Source of the DNA: Haloterrigena salina JCM 13891
GTDB taxonomy: Archaea; Halobacteriota; Halobacteria; Halobacteriales; Natrialbaceae
Assembly (NCBI RefSeq): GCF_000337495.1
Contig: NZ_AOIS01000014.1
Location: forward strand, 1 to 55,180
Direction: 5' to 3'
DNA length: 55,180 nucleotides
Shown here: one piece after another, positions 16,493-25,004 of the stretch
Layout of the letters: every line of letters starts with the position of its first letter
Position numbering within the stretch: the stretch's first letter is position 1
Notes under the pieces: model-generated
What the model was told of the DNA's origin: nothing
What the model saw: the letters and a program-made list of their open reading frames with translations, nothing else
Databases searched by the model: none
Made by a program: the position numbers and the translations under genes

Positions 16493-17876
16493 AGTTTTTT
16501 ACCTCGTCGGGGATGTCGATCTCTTTCCCTGCGGTGCGGACATCTCCCGAGAGTAGGTCCTGTTGCAGACCCTTTTTCAGACGTTTGAGACCGACGAGCT
16601 GTTCTTTGTTAGCGATGACGACGTCATCGACCGATTCGATCGCGTCCACGATCTTCTGCTGCTCGTCGAGGCTAGGGAGCGGGATCTCCAGATCAGAGAA
16701 GAAATGGAGCTGGATCTTATCGTGCGTACTTCCCGCTGACAGCCGTTCGAGCTGTGGAGTGGCGAACTCGAAGAGGTACATCAGGTACCGCGGAAGCACG
16801 ACGCTTTCGTCGCACTCGAACGTCACCTGATCTTGGTCGGTCGCCATCTCCTTGCCGAGGATCGCCGTTTCTCCGATCGCGCCCGTACGGCAGAGGACGA
16901 GCGTTTCCTCCGGCAGGAGCTTGGCGCCCGAGTTCTCCAGTCCTTCTTCCGTGATCGTGTCGTCGGTCGTCTCGATGACGGTCTTCTCTAACTGCGTCAG
17001 GTCGTGGATGTCCACCCACGAGATATCGCCGTCCCAATATTCGTCGACAGACGTCGACGGCGTGTGACCCGTCTTGATGTCGGCGATTTCATCTGATTGA
17101 CGAATCTCCCACTCTGCAGGAACCCTATCGGCCCGCGTCATCACGTATGCGTCCTGTTTATCGACCTCCTGCCACTCGGTGTGGTCGTAGTAGCCCTCGG
17201 AGTAGAACTCCTGAATGAGTCCCTTCTTTACTCTCTTCGCCTGCGAAACAACATCTTCCGTCGTTTCCAAAGCCTGATCGACGGTGTGGAGGACTCCCGC
17301 GATTTTACGCTGTTCATCCGGTGACGGAAGTGGTGTGCTGAACTTTTCGATCGAACTGATGCCCAGATTGTGGTTTCCTGCGGAGGTACTGATCCAGCCT
17401 GCCATCTCCTTTCTACCGAAATGGCAGTTCAGAAATTCCTTGACGAACACAGGATTGACCTCGTCTCTGTCCACTCGGATTCTGATTAAATAGGACGCGA
17501 ATATCGCATCCTCCAGTTCTCCTGAAAATACGGCTGACTGGCCGACATAGTTGGGATTTCCGTTTGTCCTTATCAGGAGTATATCACCTTCCGCCAATTT
17601 CAGACGCTCGAACTCTTTGTCGTCTACCGGGGTGTACTTGAGATCCTCCGTTGTGATCTTACCACCGACTATGTTGGGGATCCGTAGTGTTGGATAGCCG
17701 TTGTTTTCTGTGTTCGATTTCGTATCAGTACCGTAACGGACATCGGAAATCAACGTCTGGAAGTTGACTACCCCCCATTCGTTTGGGTAATCAACATCGC
17801 TTACTGTGCTCTCCTCGGATTTGCTTTCGCTCGAATCACCAGCGAACTGGTCCAGCGTTATCTCCTGTTCACTCAT
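16479..17876 (-). CDS. hsdS: Type I restriction-modification specificity subunit S
   Basis: A 465-residue specificity subunit with two target-recognition domains, each followed by a conserved helical spacer. TRD1 (about 30-185) ends in PLPSPDEQRKIAGVLHTVDQ and TRD2 (about 250-420) ends in PLPSLDEQQKIVDAIESVDD. This internal repeat is the hallmark of HsdS and implies a bipartite DNA target. The gene overlaps hsdM upstream (17869-17876) and hsdR downstream (16479-16492). The TRD1 segment (about 17340-17800) is more AT-rich than the rest of the operon, as expected where recognition domains are exchanged. The recognised sequence cannot be read from the protein. Confidence 0.94.
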   Translation of the reverse strand: MSEQEITLDQFAGDSSESKSEESTVSDVDYPNEWGVVNFQTLISDVRYGTDTKSNTENNGYPTLRIPNIVGGKITTEDLKYTPVDDKEFERLKLAEGDILLIRTNGNPNYVGQSAVFSGELEDAIFASYLIRIRVDRDEVNPVFVKEFLNCHFGRKEMAGWISTSAGNHNLGISSIEKFSTPLPSPDEQRKIAGVLHTVDQALETTEDVVSQAKRVKKGLIQEFYSEGYYDHTEWQEVDKQDAYVMTRADRVPAEWEIRQSDEIADIKTGHTPSTSVDEYWDGDISWVDIHDLTQLEKTVIETTDDTITEEGLENSGAKLLPEETLVLCRTGAIGETAILGKEMATDQDQVTFECDESVVLPRYLMYLFEFATPQLERLSAGSTHDKIQLHFFSDLEIPLPSLDEQQKIVDAIESVDDVVIANKEQLVGLKRLKKGLQQDLLSGDVRTAGKEIDIPDEVKNYEPE

Positions 17877-19386
17877 AGTTGAGAGCCCCCATCTGATGCG
17901 TCATCCGAGCTTCAACCTCATCACGCTCGTTCTGTGATTTACGGAGGAGCTCCAGCTCGTCACGGACACTCACATCTTCTTCCGGTTCGGTGGTGTCGAC
18001 GTAAATCGAGGTGTTGAGATTGTAGTCGTTACCAGCGATTTCCTTCACCGAGACCGTCCGGCACATCCGGTCCTCGGTGAGCCACGATTCATACGCTGAA
18101 ACGATGCGGTCACGGCCTTCCGGGGTCAGATCGTTGTGGTTGCTCCGCTCCACGTAGAACCGCTCGTCGGCGGCGTGGATGAATTGGACCTCGCCATCGC
18201 GTTCCGGTCCTTTGTCGCGGTTAAACACGATGACTGCGCTGGGAAGGCTGACGTTCTGGAAGAGGTTACTGGGCAGTTCGATGATGGCCTCGATCAGATC
18301 CTCTTTGATCATGGCTTCCCGGTACTTGCTCTCGTGCTTCCGGAAGAGGACGCCGTGCGGGACGACGACCGCTGCCCGTCCCTGTTTGTTCAGCAGCTTC
18401 GCAATGTGCATGAGGAAGGCGTAGTCGCCGCGGTCCGCGCGCGGCAGCTTGTCGGCCCAGTCGAATCGGTCCCATTTGTCGTCCTTTAGGTCGTCTTTGG
18501 GCCAGTCGGCCGAGAACGGGAAGTTCGCAAGGACGTAGTCGAACCCTTCGTCCTCCGACAGGTAGTTCGGGAACTGTGGGTTGGCGAGGGAGTCCTCGCG
18601 TCGGATTTCCGCTTCCATCCCGTGCATAAACGTGTTCACCTGTGCGATCGATGCGATGTCGGCGTTCAGTTCCTGCCCCGTGACGGTCCACGTGCTCGGA
18701 TCGCCGCCCTGCTCGTTGCGGAAGTAGGAGGCGGCGTGGACGAGGAAGCCCGCGGAACCGGCGGTGGGGTCGTGGAACGACGCGCCCTTCTTGAAGCCAT
18801 CCGTGCCGCCACTCTTTGCGAGCACACGGACTATTAGGTCGATGACGTCCGGCGGAGTGAAGAACTGGCCGCCCTCCTTGCCCTCGTCCTTGGCGAACTC
18901 GCCGACCATGTACATGTAGGCCTCGCCGAGGAAGTCTTTCTCGACCTTCTCCGTGCTCAGCTCGAACCGGTTGATGCGCTGGATCAGGTCGCGGAGCCGC
19001 TGATCGTTGAGTGCTTCTTCGTCACTGTACGTGACGCGGACGACACCGCGGAGTTGGTCGTTCTCCCGCTCAAGAGCGTCGAACGCCTCGTCGAGGTAGG
19101 GAGCGATGTTCTCGCTGCGTTCGGTGACGGACTCCCAACGGTAATCCTCGGGGACCGACATACCGGTGATGGCCTTCCGCGCGAGTTCTTCGTCTCCGGC
19201 GAACTGTTCCTTCTGTTCCTCCAGCCGGTCGGAGAAGGTGTCGTCGATGCTCTTGTAGAACACCAGGGGGAGAATGTAGTTCTTGTACCGGGTTTCGTCG
19301 ACTGCGTTCCGGATCGCGTCTGCACATTTGTACAGCTTCTTACCGAGCTCTTCAGGCGTGACGTCGTGATATACGTTCTGTGTCAT
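17869..19386 (-). CDS. hsdM: Type I restriction-modification methyltransferase subunit M
   Basis: A 505-residue N6-adenine methyltransferase subunit. The N-terminal helical domain spans about residues 10-140. QFFTPPDVIDLIV (about 174-186) leads into the AdoMet-binding motif DPTAGSAGF (206-214). The catalytic motif IV is NFPF at 288-291 in place of NPPF, a variant seen in HsdM proteins. The C-terminal tail (ELLRKSQNERDEVEARM) is helical and expected to contact HsdS. It starts at ATG 19386, three bases after the stop of the upstream regulator gene, so it lies in the same transcript. Confidence 0.95.
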   Translation of the reverse strand: MTQNVYHDVTPEELGKKLYKCADAIRNAVDETRYKNYILPLVFYKSIDDTFSDRLEEQKEQFAGDEELARKAITGMSVPEDYRWESVTERSENIAPYLDEAFDALERENDQLRGVVRVTYSDEEALNDQRLRDLIQRINRFELSTEKVEKDFLGEAYMYMVGEFAKDEGKEGGQFFTPPDVIDLIVRVLAKSGGTDGFKKGASFHDPTAGSAGFLVHAASYFRNEQGGDPSTWTVTGQELNADIASIAQVNTFMHGMEAEIRREDSLANPQFPNYLSEDEGFDYVLANFPFSADWPKDDLKDDKWDRFDWADKLPRADRGDYAFLMHIAKLLNKQGRAAVVVPHGVLFRKHESKYREAMIKEDLIEAIIELPSNLFQNVSLPSAVIVFNRDKGPERDGEVQFIHAADERFYVERSNHNDLTPEGRDRIVSAYESWLTEDRMCRTVSVKEIAGNDYNLNTSIYVDTTEPEEDVSVRDELELLRKSQNERDEVEARMTHQMGALNYE

Positions 19387-19389
19387 GTG

Positions 19390-20076
19390 TTACTGGGTCG
19401 TCAGGTAGTCGATCATCTGCTCTTCGGGCGGTGCTCCAGGAAGGTGGTCTTCCAGTTCGTCGTGGGCTGCGCGAAGGCGGGCCAGCATCGCGTACCCGCG
19501 GTCGAGCGTGACGGCGATGAGGAGTAGTAGCCGGATCCCGTCTGAGTGGGCGACATCTGTACCGTCGAAATTCTGGCTGGTGGTGATGTGGGCGGCGAGC
19601 GTCCGGACGAGGTGGTCGACCGCGAACAGGTAGTCGCGGAGTGTCTGGATCTCGCGGAAGGACAACGCGTACACAAGCACCTCACGCAGGATGTCGATCA
19701 TCATGCGGCGGCGGCCGTCGTCGCCGTCGGTGACGAGTTGCCGAAGTTCGCCTTTCAGTTCGATCCGGAGCTCGTTCCGTGCCTCGACGAGGTCCGCGAA
19801 CCCGTTGTTCGCGGAGTCTCGGATGAGGTAGCTCTCCAGATGTTCCTTGTAGATAAGCAGGAGCATCTCCTCGTTGACGCGGTATTCTCCATCGTCGAGG
19901 AGTAGCTGTCCTTCGTCGACGAGCGCGCTGCACGTCTTTGAGACAGTACCGCGTGTCACGCTGACCTGTTCTGTGATGTCTTTCTGGCGGGGCGGCGTCT
20001 CCTGCTCGCGTTCGAGTGACGCGACTGCAGCGAGGATTTCGAGCCGCGTTCCGCCTTCGCGCATGTCCACCGCCAC
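19390..20076 (-). CDS. Helix-turn-helix regulator leading the type I R-M operon
   Basis: About 228 residues from a GTG at 20076; an ATG at 20064 (MREGGTRLEIL) is an equally good start. The N-terminal part is a winged helix: LEILAAVASLEREQE, PPRQKDITEQVSVTRGTVSK, and a wing LLLDDGEYRVNEE. The C-terminal 140 residues are all-helical with a long Leu-rich stretch (LREVLVYALSFREIQTLRD). The stop lies three bases before hsdM, so it heads the operon and is a good candidate for a controller that delays restriction after entry into a new host. A TATA-like AT run is present around 20198-20215 on its upstream side. Confidence 0.75.
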   Translation of the reverse strand: MAVDMREGGTRLEILAAVASLEREQETPPRQKDITEQVSVTRGTVSKTCSALVDEGQLLLDDGEYRVNEEMLLLIYKEHLESYLIRDSANNGFADLVEARNELRIELKGELRQLVTDGDDGRRRMMIDILREVLVYALSFREIQTLRDYLFAVDHLVRTLAAHITTSQNFDGTDVAHSDGIRLLLLIAVTLDRGYAMLARLRAAHDELEDHLPGAPPEEQMIDYLTTQ

Positions 20077-20440
20077 GATAAGTTGTGTGACCGCACATCA
20101 CTTAGGAGTTATGGTGCAACAAGCGCATCATCTTCTAGTGTTTCGGTCTTTCAACACGCGCGTAGAGGTTCTGAGAATGGTAAAAATGGCGAAAAGGCAG
20201 AAAATATAGATATAACTGACATATGCCCACTCGTTTTGCTATACGAGTTGCCCGGCAGATCAGACCCCTCCACGCATACCGGATCTAAAACAAGTTGCCT
20301 GGATCGCAGAGAAACAAGAATGACTCGACGAATTAAACCCTATCTCTGAGGGATGGGGCAACTTTCGAGGGCGCAAAAGGAGGGCCAGTTTTACAAAGTC
20401 TCTTCCAGTTCAACGGCAAAGGGGTCTCAGACCGCATTCA
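20077..20440. other. Gap between the R-M operon and the integrase
   Basis: About 360 bases without a gene I can support. It should hold the promoter of the regulator/R-M operon on the minus strand (AT run at 20198-20215). A 32-codon plus frame from 20111 follows a weak Shine-Dalgarno, and fragments such as KQVAWIAEKQE before a TGA near 20321 look faintly protein-like. They may be remnants of an older gene. Confidence 0.35.
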
Positions 20441-21487
20441 CTAATCTGGTCCATATTTGTGGAGATGTTCTAACCCCGCTCGTGGGTCATCCTCGACGTA
20501 TATTCGCTCAGTTATTTTCACCGAAGAGTGGCCCATAGCTTTGGACACTTCCCAGAGTCCTGCATCGGTTTCATTTACCATGTAGGTCCCGAACCCATGT
20601 CTAATATTGTGTGCGCTGATCAGCCATCTGTTAGGAATCCTATTTCCGTCTTCATCGACGGGAGCATTAGCGTCGGCGTAGATTTTTCGGTTAATTCCTG
20701 CCCGATCAGCGGCCTCAATGACTATATCGTTAATACGATCACCTGATAGTGGAGCTCCTCGTTCACCAACGAAAAGTCGATTATGCTCCGCTGTGGCTGC
20801 CTTCTCTTCTCGATATCCGTGCTCCAACCATTCCCTTAACAATCCGTCAAGTGACTGCTGATAAGCCACTACTCTTTCCTTATTGTTCTTCGCAACTGCT
20901 TCACGGATCGTGATCTCTCTTGCCTCTTGTTCGAGATCGCTGATCAACAGTCCAGATGCCTCACCTCTCCGCAGGCCCGTTTGCCAAAGCAACCTAGTGA
21001 TGAGCTGATCTCGAATCCGGTTCCTTCCTACGTTCTCTTCCATCGCTCTGATCTCTTCTTGTGAGACGGCGTACTGTTCCCCCTCTTTCAGCCGACTTGA
21101 CTGCTCAGAACTTTTCGTGAACCCAAACGTCTCGTCTTTGTCCTCGTTCCACCGCTCGAAAGGGTTCGATTCAGCAAGATCCATTCTGACCAACCAATCG
21201 TGGAACGCGTTTATTCGGTCCCAGCGATACAAATCAGTCGTTCCGTTGAACTCTCTCGCTAATATCTGTCCGACTTCATTGGCTTGAGCAGGCGTCACAT
21301 CCGCTGGTGAATCTACTTCGGCGTCGTCCAACCAGTGATCGTACCACCGGAGGTCCTGTTTGTATCTGGTAGTACTTCCTGTGTTACGCAAATCGGGATT
21401 GTCGTCGTCAGTCCCGGTCTCCAACTGTCCGATATATTGCTCAATTTCTGCTCGGCAGTCTTTGACGGGTTTGTACCGTGGTGGCAC
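20441..21487 (-). CDS. Tyrosine recombinase (integrase) next to attR
   Basis: A 348-residue phage-type integrase with the full catalytic set: Arg173 (TGLRRGEA), His293-x-x-Arg296 (SAHNIRHGFG), His320 (MGHSSV) and nucleophile Tyr330 (TERIYVED). The N-terminal core-binding domain covers about residues 38-130. The start is GTG at 21487, following the stop of the partner gene at 21490 by two bases. As the recombinase closest to an attachment site, it is the best candidate for inserting this element into the ferredoxin gene. Base composition is AT-rich relative to the chromosome. Confidence 0.93.
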   Translation of the reverse strand: MPPRYKPVKDCRAEIEQYIGQLETGTDDDNPDLRNTGSTTRYKQDLRWYDHWLDDAEVDSPADVTPAQANEVGQILAREFNGTTDLYRWDRINAFHDWLVRMDLAESNPFERWNEDKDETFGFTKSSEQSSRLKEGEQYAVSQEEIRAMEENVGRNRIRDQLITRLLWQTGLRRGEASGLLISDLEQEAREITIREAVAKNNKERVVAYQQSLDGLLREWLEHGYREEKAATAEHNRLFVGERGAPLSGDRINDIVIEAADRAGINRKIYADANAPVDEDGNRIPNRWLISAHNIRHGFGTYMVNETDAGLWEVSKAMGHSSVKITERIYVEDDPRAGLEHLHKYGPD

Positions 21488-21489
21488 AG

Positions 21490-22176
21490 TCAGTCACCTG
21501 ATTCCTTGTAGTAACGACGGACTGTACTCTGATCTCGGTCCCGTGTTCTCTGCTCCCGAGTTGACGAGCTATTCTGATCATGGAACGAATCAGTGTGGCT
21601 TGGTACATGTCCAACGTTGATGTCGTCATGACTGGGAATATGACTATCTGAACCTCCTGTCTTGTCTTGGACGTACTTTACGTCCGGGTAGTACTCCAGC
21701 ATTCGGGCACAAGCACGGCGCACATCCGCGAGATCCTCGTCGTAATACTGGGCCCAAATATCTGGCGTTGAGATTGCCTGAGCTAACGCTAAATCGCTGG
21801 GTGTCTCGAACTGCCCGACTTCATCGAAATCCGGTAGTCCGTTAGTTCCAGAGTGCGTTGGCAGTGACGAGTAGATGTCTCGTGCTAGGCGGTCAATTTT
21901 ATCGTCGTTTGTGACGTTCGAATCGATCGAAAGGACGTGATCTTCAACCCTTTCGAGTCGTTCTGAGATCGGTGTGACCGCTGAATCCACGGCGTCAATG
22001 ATCTCTTCAGGATCGATGGTTGCGTCTTCGTCGTTAGTAGCAATATGCCGATGTGCGGCGACACGGAAGAATCGGCTCATGCTGTCGAACTCATCTTCTC
22101 CACGCAAGAAATCCTCAAACTTCTCACGCTCTTCTGGTGTGAGCCGAACACCGACGATCTCGCTTCTATCCGTCAT
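21490..22176 (-). CDS. Possible ribbon-helix-helix protein, integrase partner
   Basis: A 228-residue acidic protein. The first 50 residues (SEIVGVRLTPEEREKFEDFL, then SMSRFFRVAAHRHIA) have a strand plus two helices consistent with a ribbon-helix-helix DNA-binding unit. A helical middle with ISERLERVEDHVLSIDSNV suggests a coiled coil, and the C terminus is polar and disordered. It sits between attR (56 bases away) and the integrase, and is transcribed with it. The parallel pair at 6678-8197 suggests that such partner genes are a conserved part of these haloarchaeal integration modules. A role as recombination directionality factor or repressor is inference. Confidence 0.7.
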   Translation of the reverse strand: MTDRSEIVGVRLTPEEREKFEDFLRGEDEFDSMSRFFRVAAHRHIATNDEDATIDPEEIIDAVDSAVTPISERLERVEDHVLSIDSNVTNDDKIDRLARDIYSSLPTHSGTNGLPDFDEVGQFETPSDLALAQAISTPDIWAQYYDEDLADVRRACARMLEYYPDVKYVQDKTGGSDSHIPSHDDINVGHVPSHTDSFHDQNSSSTREQRTRDRDQSTVRRYYKESGD

Positions 22177-22231
22177 GGTAGTAGTGATTATGAGGGAGAT
22201 TGTGTTAAACGTGTGTATTACAGCAGGAACT

Positions 22232-22248
22232 AGAACCGCGTCATCTAA
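22232..22248 (+). repeat. attR, 17-bp direct repeat
   Basis: An exact copy of the ferredoxin 3'-end sequence at 1963-1979, lying 56 bases outside the start of the integrase partner gene. The sequence that follows (hairpins and a T run) looks like the native downstream region of ferredoxin, which supports this as the right junction. Confidence 0.85.
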
Positions 22249-22256
22249 GCCAGTCG

Positions 22257-22317
22257 CTGGCCCGAACGGGCCAGGTTACAGAGACGCAGGTTGTCACCAC
22301 CTGCGAGGCGAATTTTT
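22257..22317 (+). terminator. Hairpins and T run, probable displaced ferredoxin terminator
   Basis: Two inverted repeats follow attR: ctggcccg/cgggccag at 22257-22274 and gcaggt/acctgc at 22286-22304. A run of five T lies at 22313-22317. Before the element inserted, this would have followed the ferredoxin stop within about 70 bases. Confidence 0.45.
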
Positions 22318-22514
22318 AGGTGGCCGATCGTTCCGCGCCTCGAGAGCTATCGACGGGTGGCGGAGTCTCCCGTTCTGAACGGACCGCCCGTTCCAAACGT
22401 GCTACCCGCACTGGACGGTCGTCGTCCGCTTCCGTCCGGCGTCCGCAATATCGGTCCTCTCCGGGATCAGTCTTCAGCGGGAACCTCCCTCGCGTCGCCG
22501 CGCAGTCGCGGCCG

Positions 22515-23315
22515 TCAGGAGAAGTCCGCGACGGCCACGTCGAAGCCGCGAGCCTCGAACTCGCGAACCATCCCCTCGAGATGTTTCGCGCCCACGACGA
22601 CGCAGACGTTCCGGTAGCCGTGTTCGGTCACGTCCTCGACCGTCCGGGCCACCATGTCCTCGTTTCGTCGCTCGAGGGTTTGCCGGAGCACGAGCCCGTG
22701 GGCGGCCAACCCGACGAGTATGACCGCGGTCGGAACGGGCCCCGTTACGAGCAGCAGTATTAGTCCTCCCCAGCCGAGGACGGGGGAGAGCGCTCGTTCG
22801 AACGTCGATCGCCGCCGGAACATCGCGACCAGACTCGCTGTGATGAGCAGGAGTAACGCGACGGTACGTCCGGTAGCGATCGGTGCAAAGAACGCGAATA
22901 TTCCGATTCCGATCCAGGAGAGGACCGTCCAGAGAGACGAGAGCCGGGGAACCAGTAGTGAGGGATGGGTGTCGATTCGTTCGGACGGTATCGACGTCTC
23001 CGACGCGACGTCCGTGACGGCGGACACTTCGACGGCGCACTGCCGTCCGGATCGAACCGCGTAGATCGGTCCGTAGAGCATCTGTGACACGCACATCCCG
23101 AGTACGTAGAGCGGATGGTGGACCGCAGCCAGACCGTATTGCAGCAGCGTCGGTCTCTCGGCCGGTAACTCGAGGTAATACGCGTCTATCGACGCGTTCG
23201 TAGATAGCATCGTTACTGACTGCGTCACAGCGTCGTACGAACGCAGGTGCGTTTCCCCCTGAAGGTAGATCGTACGGGAAGGTTCGGACTGCTCACTCTG
23301 GGATACGCTTTCCAT
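22515..23315 (-). CDS. TraB-domain-like membrane protein
   Basis: A 266-residue protein. The N terminus has IYLQGETHLRS, a TraB/PrgY-type opening with a G-E-x-H signature. The middle contains three to four membrane helices (SWIGIGIFAFFAPIATG, VALLLLITASLVAMF, ILLLVTGPVPTAVILVGLA). The C terminus has RNEDMVARTVEDV and VCVVVGAKHLEGMV, the R-N-x-x-M and G-x-x-H parts of the same fold. The membrane helices are inserted before these last motifs. The TraB family (related to Tiki and GumN) is proposed to be a metal-dependent protease-like fold. The gene is the first chromosomal one beyond the element. The role is unknown. Confidence 0.6.
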   Translation of the reverse strand: MESVSQSEQSEPSRTIYLQGETHLRSYDAVTQSVTMLSTNASIDAYYLELPAERPTLLQYGLAAVHHPLYVLGMCVSQMLYGPIYAVRSGRQCAVEVSAVTDVASETSIPSERIDTHPSLLVPRLSSLWTVLSWIGIGIFAFFAPIATGRTVALLLLITASLVAMFRRRSTFERALSPVLGWGGLILLLVTGPVPTAVILVGLAAHGLVLRQTLERRNEDMVARTVEDVTEHGYRNVCVVVGAKHLEGMVREFEARGFDVAVADFS

Positions 23316-23383
23316 CGTGGTCCGTTGTATGTGCCGAAATTATAACAGCAATTATATAGATATCTGCGATAGTTAGTCGTAGA

Positions 23384-23677
23384 ATGCCTCTCACTCAGTT
23401 TCCTCCATTCGACGCCAACGTCCCTGAAGGCGTCCTCCTCGGGTTCATACTGCTCTTCGTCGCTATCTTCGGTGGGATGCGCGTGTTCACGTGGTTCAGT
23501 CGGTTTCGGCGGGAATCTCAAAACGAGACGGTCGGTCCGCACGTCGTCGAACCGCACCAAAAGTGGTACGGAAACACCCCGCACACGGTCTACCGCTGCA
23601 AGTTCTGCGGAAAGGAACGCGAATTGAAGGCGTACTTTCACTCGGAGGACTGCGAGGAGTTCGACGCCGTCGAGTGA
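23384..23677 (+). CDS. Small membrane-anchored zinc-finger protein
   Basis: A 97-residue protein with one hydrophobic helix (GVLLGFILLFVAIFGGMRVF, about 17-36). A short basic linker and a C-terminal zinc-finger-like end follow: CKFC near 72-75, then a His and Cys in YFHSEDCEEF. It is divergent from the TraB-like gene and shares a short AT-rich promoter region with it (about 23330-23380). No family name is recognised; similar short proteins occur in haloarchaeal genomes. Confidence 0.65.
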   Translation: MPLTQFPPFDANVPEGVLLGFILLFVAIFGGMRVFTWFSRFRRESQNETVGPHVVEPHQKWYGNTPHTVYRCKFCGKERELKAYFHSEDCEEFDAVE

Positions 23678-23782
23678 CGGGCGACTCCCTCGCGGTGCGG
23701 CCGAGAGCGTCGACCGGGAGTCCCCGCCCGAAGGTCCGGAGGGCCGAAAGGATAACACTCCCCCGCTTCGAGAGCACCACCT

Positions 23783-24817
23783 GTGACTCTCACTGACGTC
23801 GCGACGGCCCCGGATCTCCTGCGGCTCGTCGCCGTTCCGGTCTTCGCCTGGGTCGCCGTCCGCGACATCAAGACCAGACGCGTCTCGAGCGCCGTCTGGA
23901 TTCCCCTCTCCCTGCTCGGCGCCGTCCTGCTCGTCTGGGACGGCTGGCTCGCCTGGACGGCCGGCGGGACCGCCTGGACCTACGAGTTTCTCCTGCCGAC
24001 GACGGTGAGCCTGGGATTCGTCGTCCCCATCGCCTACCTGTTCTGGTGGATCGGCGGGATCGGCGGCGCGGACGCGAAGGCCTTGCTCGTATTGGCCCTG
24101 TTCGTCCCGGTGTACCCGGAGTACGCGGTCGGCTCGTGGACGTTCCCCCTGACGTCCATGCCCGTCGAGGCGTTCGCCTTTACCGTCCTGGTCAACACCG
24201 TCTTTATCGGTCTCGCCGCCCCGATCTTCCTCGCCGTCCGCAACGCCGCTGCCGGTCGGTTTACCGGCGTCATGTTCATCGGCTGGCCCGTCTCGTGGGA
24301 CGCGATCCCCGAAACCCACGGCCGCCTCCTCGAGACGCCCGACGGCCCCTCTCGGGGCGGCCTCGACCTCGACGCCCTCCGGATGTACCTCCGCTGGCGC
24401 GGCCTGACGCTGGCCGACGTCCGCGACGACCCCGACCGCTACCGCGATCCGGCGACCCTGCCCGACGAGCCCAACCCCCCGACCGACGGCGCCGTCACCG
24501 CAGCGGTTCGCGGCGACGGCGGAACGGCGCTCGAAGGTGAGGGTGAGGACGAAGGCGAGAGCGACCTCGAGACCGATTCTACCACCGACGGGCTCGAGGT
24601 ATCGACCGACGACCCGTGGGGCGCTGCGGCCTTCCTCGAGGACATCGAGGGCTCGGCCTACGGAACCCGGCCCGCCGAACTCCGGGAGGGCCTCGAGGTG
24701 CTCGCGACCGAGGAGACGGTCTGGATCTCGCCGGGCACGCCGTTTCTCGTCCCGACGTTCCTCGGCCTGCTGGTCGCGCTGGGCTACGGGAACCTGTTCA
24801 TCGGACCGCTGTTCTGA
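23783..24817 (+). CDS. pibD: Archaeal prepilin/preflagellin peptidase
   Basis: A 344-residue A24-family aspartic protease that processes archaellins and type IV pilins in the membrane. The first catalytic Asp is Asp28 in AVRDIKTRRVSS, and the second is in the G-x-x-D motif GGIGGADAKAL (Asp about 97). Around six membrane helices are visible. A long cytoplasmic acidic loop (about 165-300) lies before a final C-terminal helix, an arrangement typical of haloarchaeal PibD. The start is GTG at 23783. No pilin genes lie beside it, as is usual for this housekeeping peptidase. Confidence 0.88.
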   Translation: MTLTDVATAPDLLRLVAVPVFAWVAVRDIKTRRVSSAVWIPLSLLGAVLLVWDGWLAWTAGGTAWTYEFLLPTTVSLGFVVPIAYLFWWIGGIGGADAKALLVLALFVPVYPEYAVGSWTFPLTSMPVEAFAFTVLVNTVFIGLAAPIFLAVRNAAAGRFTGVMFIGWPVSWDAIPETHGRLLETPDGPSRGGLDLDALRMYLRWRGLTLADVRDDPDRYRDPATLPDEPNPPTDGAVTAAVRGDGGTALEGEGEDEGESDLETDSTTDGLEVSTDDPWGAAAFLEDIEGSAYGTRPAELREGLEVLATEETVWISPGTPFLVPTFLGLLVALGYGNLFIGPLF

Positions 24818-25004
24818 GACGAGACAGTCCCTCTACGGACCCGTTCTGATCAATCGACGTGCGGTGGCGCGCGCTGTCTCGTGGTGAGCGAAATCGAGGC
24901 GTGAACGGAGTGAACGTCTCGAGAAGCGAATGGAAGCGAAGCGACTCATGAGCCGAGCGAACCACGAGCGACGTCGCGCGAGGGATGAGCGAACGGAGTG
25001 AACG

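Larger units (their letters stand above)
1963..22248. mobile_element. Integrative element inserted at the 3' end of the ferredoxin gene
   Basis: The segment is bounded by a perfect 17-bp direct repeat (agaaccgcgtcatctaa) at 1963-1979 and 22232-22248. The left copy is the end of the ferredoxin gene including its TAA stop. Just inside the right copy lies a tyrosine recombinase with its partner gene (22176-20441). The interior looks foreign. It is visibly more AT-rich in 1980-8750 and 20100-22230, and I found no CTCGAG in it although this hexamer is very common on both sides. Cargo includes a CBASS-like operon, a type I restriction-modification operon, many winged-helix regulators and a second recombinase. 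I see no replication or conjugation genes, so this is best called an integrated genomic island or defence island. An origin from a plasmid or virus is not shown. Confidence 0.85.
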
